Positions 8,001 through 9,949 of a stretch of 9,949 nucleotides of DNA are shown here, piece after piece. The DNA is from Phyllobacteriaceae bacterium (GTDB taxonomy: Bacteria > Pseudomonadota > Alphaproteobacteria > Rhizobiales > Ancalomicrobiaceae): the NCBI GenBank assembly GCA_012517025.1, contig JAAYVT010000243.1, positions 1 through 9,949 of the forward strand. The letters run 5' to 3'. Every line of letters begins with the position of its first letter. Position 1 is the stretch's first letter. The notes under the pieces were generated by a model. It worked only from the letters and a program-made list of their open reading frames with translations. It was not told where the DNA came from and made no database searches. The position numbers and the translations under genes are program-made.

Positions 8001-8135
8001 AATGGTCGGGAAGTCGACCCGCGGCACCGCCGCCACCGGCAGTTGGCGATAGCCGAAGAAGCCGGCGGCGAGCACCGCCACCATCACCAGGATGGTGGCG
8101 ACCGGGCGACGGATGAAGGGCGCCGAGATCGACAT
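5037..8135 (-). CDS. RND (HAE1) multidrug efflux permease, MdtB/MdtC-like
   Basis: Proton-driven inner-membrane pump of the AcrB superfamily. It forms a trimer and works with a periplasmic adaptor and an outer-membrane channel. The 1032-aa length is standard for the family. The N-terminus SISAPFIRRPVATILVMVAV is TM1, followed by the porter segment VDFPTISVTAKLPGASPETM (40-59), which closely resembles MdtB/MdtC rather than AcrB. TM4 carries the proton-relay pair D401-D402 (GFVVDDAIVMLEN), and TM10 carries the partner lysine K925 (GIVKKNAIMIVDF). TM7 begins the second half (AKWAMLIVLAITVGWTVHLY). All relay residues are present, so it should be functional. ATG 8135 is 3 nt after the adaptor stop with no clear Shine-Dalgarno, so translation is probably coupled. 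Enterobacterial MdtB and MdtC act as a heterotrimer, but only one permease is present here, so it probably works as a homotrimer (inference). The gene converges on macB. Confidence 0.96.
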   Translation of the reverse strand: MSISAPFIRRPVATILVMVAVLAAGFFGYRQLPVAAVPRVDFPTISVTAKLPGASPETMASSVAAVLERQFSGIAGLAAMSSVSVNGSTNVTLQFDLARDIDGAALDVQAAIGTAQRQLPPEMTDPPSFRKVNPADQPILFLALKSDVLKLSDVDDFAETDIAQRLSTLPGVAQVNVYGAQKYAVRIEANLDALASRGLTVDDLKTAVAAANTNSPVGGLDGPDRTVTLAATGPIERAAGYMPLIVSWQNGAPVRLRDVAQARDSVENDKVAAWLDGTRAIMLAIQRQPDANTVEVVDRIRTLLPTITADMPPAIDLQVMQDRSQSIRAAIDDVELTLAIAMALVIGVIYLFLKSARATVIPTLALPVSLIGTFGGMYLFGFSLDNISLLALTLAVGFVVDDAIVMLENIVRHVEMGEPPMRAAFLGAAEVGFTIVSMTISLVAVFIPVLFMGGVVGRMFFEFGVTITLAILLSGLVSLTLTPMLAARIVDERQVHGRPNIVVRGFDAVFAAVTRFYSASLDVVLKAKWAMLIVLAITVGWTVHLYVSIPKGFFPQEDTGLVSGSTQGPDDVSFPAMSELQKQVAAIVAADPDVLSVMSTVGAGSAAANQSSGRMFVQLKAKPERKSSSNEVIARLRKATAQVPGINSYFQNVQNINIGTTFSRAQWQYTVQAVDFRELREIAPKLEQAIRRIPGVLDVSSDLQVRGRQAIVDIDRDRAARLGLTVDQLRSRLYSAYGSRVVSTIYTDTASYSVILEANPDFTASPDLLRRLTLRTPSGTTVPLDAVATIREAPAPTLVNHKGQLPAVTISFNLQPGTALSEAVTAIGQIEREVGLSPTVQTGFSGTAQVFQDAVAGQGMLLFAAVLVIYIVLGILYESFVHPLTILSGLPAAGIGALLTLRLFGLDLSVIAMIGIVMLIGIVKKNAIMIVDFAVERRANGLTAIEAVHEACLLRFRPIMMTSLAAILGTLPIALGVGAGAELRQPLGLAVVGGLVVSQLLTLYMTPVVYLLLDPLTRSKRPHLDDEAKATA

Positions 8136-8138
8136 GGG

Positions 8139-9338
8139 TCAGCCGCCCGCCTTCGCCGGTTTCGCCGGATCGGCGAGGATCTCCACCGCCGCGCCGGGCG
8201 CCAGCCGCAGCTGGCCGTCGACCACCACGGTGTCGCCGGCGGCGAGCCCAGACGTCACCACGCTGCGGCCGTCGACGTTGCGATCGACGACGACCGGTTT
8301 CGCCGCCGCCTTGGTCTCGCCGTCGACCACCCAGACGAAGGGGCCGCGTTGCCCGATCTGCACCGCGCTCGTCGGCACGGTCAGCGCGTTCGGGTCGTCG
8401 GCGAGGCGGATGCGCACCCGCACGAATTCGCCCGGCAGCAGCTTCTCGTCGGCGTTGGGGATCTCCGCCTTGACCCCGAGCGTGCCGGTGGTGGCGTCGA
8501 GGGTGTTCTCGATGAAGGCGATCTCGCCGACCACCGCCGGCGCCGCCGGCATGCCCTCGGCGCGCGACACCTCGACCGGGACGCTGCCCTTGGTCATGGC
8601 CGCCCTGAGCCGGCCGACCATCGCCTGCGGCACCGCCACCGCCACGTAGAGCGGATCGAGCTGGTTGATGGTGGCGAGCAGGGTCGAATCGGCGGCCCGG
8701 ACCGAGGACCCCGGCTTCAGCGGCAGCGAGCCGACCCGGCCGTCGATCGGGCTTTCGATCCGATAATAGGAATCCTGGACTTGGAGATTGTCGAGCGCCG
8801 CCAGATCGGCGTCGATCGTCGCCTGCTGCGCCTCGACCAGGGTCTTGGCGGCCTCCAGGTCGCGCGTCGACTTGGTCTTCGAGGCGACCAATTGCTCGGT
8901 GCGCTCGAGGTCCGACTGGACGAGGACGAGCTGCGCCCGGTCGCGCGCCAGCATCGCCCGCGCTTGCGCGATCTGCGCCTTGACCGCCCGTGCATCGAGG
9001 GTGAACACGACCTGCCCGGCCTTCACTCGGTCGCCCTCGGCGACGCCGAGGCTCTCGATCCGGCTGTCGACCCGCGTCTTGACCGGGATCGAGGCGATCG
9101 CCTGGGTGGTGCCGACCAGATCGAGCACCACCGGCACGTCGCCGATCGCCGCCTTCACCACCCGGACCGGCGCCGGTGGCCGTTTCGGCGCGGTCGCCTC
9201 GCTCGCCTTGCCGGCGGCGTCGGGTTTGGCGGGCTCCGCCGCGACGGCCGCGCCGGCGAGGAGGAGGACGGGAACGAGGACGAGCGCGCGCGCCGACCGG
9301 ACGCCGCACGAGAGGCGGGCGAACGAGGTCCGGAACAT
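8139..9338 (-). CDS. RND-type periplasmic adaptor (membrane-fusion protein), MdtA/AcrA-like
   Basis: Adaptor subunit that bridges the RND permease encoded directly downstream to an outer-membrane factor. The 399-aa protein has an N-terminal signal peptide with Arg residues, a hydrophobic core (LVLVPVLLLAGAAV) and a probable cleavage near residues 33-34 (AVAA|EPAK); no lipobox cysteine is seen. An Ala/Pro-rich stretch (34-57) follows. The first lipoyl half is at about 84-118 (VDSRIESLGVAEGDRVKAGQ), a coiled-coil hairpin at about 119-190, and the second lipoyl half at about 192-222 (YRIESPIDGRVG). The beta-barrel carries FIENTLDATTGTLGVKAEIP (275-294) and LLPGEFVRVRI, both hallmarks of RND adaptors. 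ATG 9338 is preceded by GGAG with a 9-nt spacer on the minus strand. It shares an operon with the RND permease and is the promoter-proximal gene. Its relation to MacA is only at superfamily level. Confidence 0.95.
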   Translation of the reverse strand: MFRTSFARLSCGVRSARALVLVPVLLLAGAAVAAEPAKPDAAGKASEATAPKRPPAPVRVVKAAIGDVPVVLDLVGTTQAIASIPVKTRVDSRIESLGVAEGDRVKAGQVVFTLDARAVKAQIAQARAMLARDRAQLVLVQSDLERTEQLVASKTKSTRDLEAAKTLVEAQQATIDADLAALDNLQVQDSYYRIESPIDGRVGSLPLKPGSSVRAADSTLLATINQLDPLYVAVAVPQAMVGRLRAAMTKGSVPVEVSRAEGMPAAPAVVGEIAFIENTLDATTGTLGVKAEIPNADEKLLPGEFVRVRIRLADDPNALTVPTSAVQIGQRGPFVWVVDGETKAAAKPVVVDRNVDGRSVVTSGLAAGDTVVVDGQLRLAPGAAVEILADPAKPAKAGG

Positions 9339-9433
9339 CGAGGCGATCTCCGAAGGGTCCGAAGCGGAGGGGCGGACGCACCCCCGACCGCGAGGCGCGC
9401 CGCGTCCCTCCCCATAAGCAGAAGCGACGGAGA

Positions 9434-9439
9434 AGTATA
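9434..9439 (-). promoter_or_regulatory. Candidate -10 box for the RND operon
   Basis: On the minus strand TATACT (plus-strand 9439 down to 9434) matches the -10 consensus at five of six positions and stands out in GC-rich DNA. Transcription would begin near 9427, giving a leader of about 90 nt before the adaptor start. There is no good -35: the best is TTACGA with a long 19-nt spacer. An activator-dependent promoter or an alternative sigma factor is possible. It lies in the 165-bp gap (9339-9503) between the methyltransferase stop and the adaptor start, where no gene is seen. Confidence 0.35.
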
Positions 9440-9503
9440 CGACTCTGCCATCACGTCTTCGTAACAGCCTGAGCCTGCCGGCTCTTCGCGCGCCGGGACG
9501 TCG

Positions 9504-9949
9504 TCAGCCGGCGTCGCGCGCCGCCTCCCAGCCGAGGATCGCCCGTTTGCGCGGCAGACCCCAGTGATAGCCGGTGAGCTCGCCGGAGCGCCCGACCACC
9601 CGGTGGCAGGGCACCACGAAGGAGATCGGATTGCGCCCGACCGCCGCCCCGACCGCCCGCGCCGCCTTCGGCGCCCCGATCGCCCCGGCGATCGCCGAAT
9701 AGGTGGTGGTGCGCCCGAATGGCACCCCGAGCAGGGTGCGCCACACCTTGATCTCGAAATCGGTGCCGATCAGCACCACCCTGAGCGGCCGGTCGGGCCG
9801 CCATTCGTCTTCGTCGAACACCCGCCGGGCATAGGGTTCGGTCGCCGCGTCGTCGCGGGCGTGGTCCGCCGCCGGCCAGCGCCGGAGGAGATCCTCGAGC
9901 GCCGCCGCCTCCTCGCCCGGATCGGCGAAGGCGAGGCCGGCGAGGCCGC
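9504..9949 (-). CDS. Methylated-DNA--protein-cysteine methyltransferase (Ogt/Ada C-terminal type), partial at window edge
   Basis: Repairs O6-alkylguanine by moving the alkyl group irreversibly onto its own cysteine. The visible 148 codons contain the fold from GTDFEIKVWRTLLGVPFGRTTTYSAIA through the winged-helix DNA-recognition region (GAPKAARAVGAAVGRNP) to the active-site motif PCHRVV. The acceptor Cys codon is at 9606-9608, followed by GYHWGLPRKRAIL, which closely resembles E. coli Ada (GYRWGVSRK). The frame stays open to the right edge without a stop, so the 5' part is missing. A GTG at 9821 falls inside a stretch that resembles family sequence (AALEDLLRRWP upstream), so it is unlikely to be the true start. 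This may be a stand-alone Ogt or the C-terminal half of an AraC-methyltransferase (Ada-like) fusion; the window cannot tell. It is transcribed in the same direction as the RND operon, 165 bp upstream of it. Confidence 0.93.
   Translation of the reverse strand, partial: GLAGLAFADPGEEAAALEDLLRRWPAADHARDDAATEPYARRVFDEDEWRPDRPLRVVLIGTDFEIKVWRTLLGVPFGRTTTYSAIAGAIGAPKAARAVGAAVGRNPISFVVPCHRVVGRSGELTGYHWGLPRKRAILGWEAARDAG

Noticed and set aside
4891..9381. A 1496-codon open frame on the minus strand, offset from the RND genes, and a similar 1465-codon frame on the plus strand (5067-9464)
   Set aside because: Both overlap the clear RND adaptor and permease genes. They translate to Arg/Gly/Asp/His-rich low-complexity strings with no domain, as expected from out-of-frame reading of high-GC genes.
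9471..9484. Hairpin GAGCC-TGCC-GGCTC after the methyltransferase gene as a terminator
   Set aside because: A 5-bp stem without a following T run on the minus strand; such short repeats are common by chance in this base composition.
1..9949. Search for tRNA or rRNA genes, CRISPR arrays, transposases, integrases, att-like repeats and toxin-antitoxin or anti-phage genes
   Set aside because: None was recognised on either strand. All substantial coding capacity is taken up by known exporter and repair families.

Overview
The window is very GC-rich and almost fully coding. Its codon use is strongly biased to G/C at the third position, and the MFS, MacAB, RND and Ada/OGT-type proteins read like those of an alphaproteobacterium, most likely of the Hyphomicrobiales (rhizobial group). 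That placement is inferred from protein style and base composition, not from a marker gene.

Layout. (1) Positions 1-1584, plus strand: a DHA2/EmrB-type MFS drug antiporter. Its 5' end is unclear because TM1-like sequence at the window start lies in a different frame from the rest of the gene. (2) Positions 1585-1812: a 228-bp regulatory gap. It holds a 14-bp terminator hairpin, an AT-rich dyad and a TTGACA -35 box inside a 19-nt palindrome. (3) Positions 1813-5014, plus strand: macA and macB, separated by 1 nt, encoding the periplasmic adaptor and the ABC permease/ATPase of a MacAB-TolC-type exporter. (4) Positions 9338-5037, minus strand: a two-gene operon of a periplasmic adaptor and an RND (HAE1, MdtB/MdtC-like) proton-driven permease, 3 nt apart. 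It converges on macB across only 22 bp. (5) Positions 9949-9504, minus strand: the 3' part of a methylated-DNA--protein-cysteine methyltransferase (Ogt or Ada type), which runs off the right edge.

How the genes work together. Three energetically different exporters sit side by side: an MFS proton antiporter, an ATP-driven MacAB tripartite pump and a proton-driven RND tripartite pump. No outer-membrane factor (TolC/OprM type) is in the window. Both tripartite pumps must therefore use one encoded elsewhere, possibly the same one. The alkyl-transfer DNA repair gene next to the RND operon fits a loose toxic-compound defence neighbourhood, but shared regulation is not shown.

I found no rRNA, tRNA, CRISPR array, insertion sequence or phage-like gene, and no stretch over 300 bp without a gene. 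I do not see a new biological system here. The items most worth a second look are the broken-looking 5' end of the MFS gene, the operator-like palindromes ahead of macA, and the serine microsatellite in MacA.
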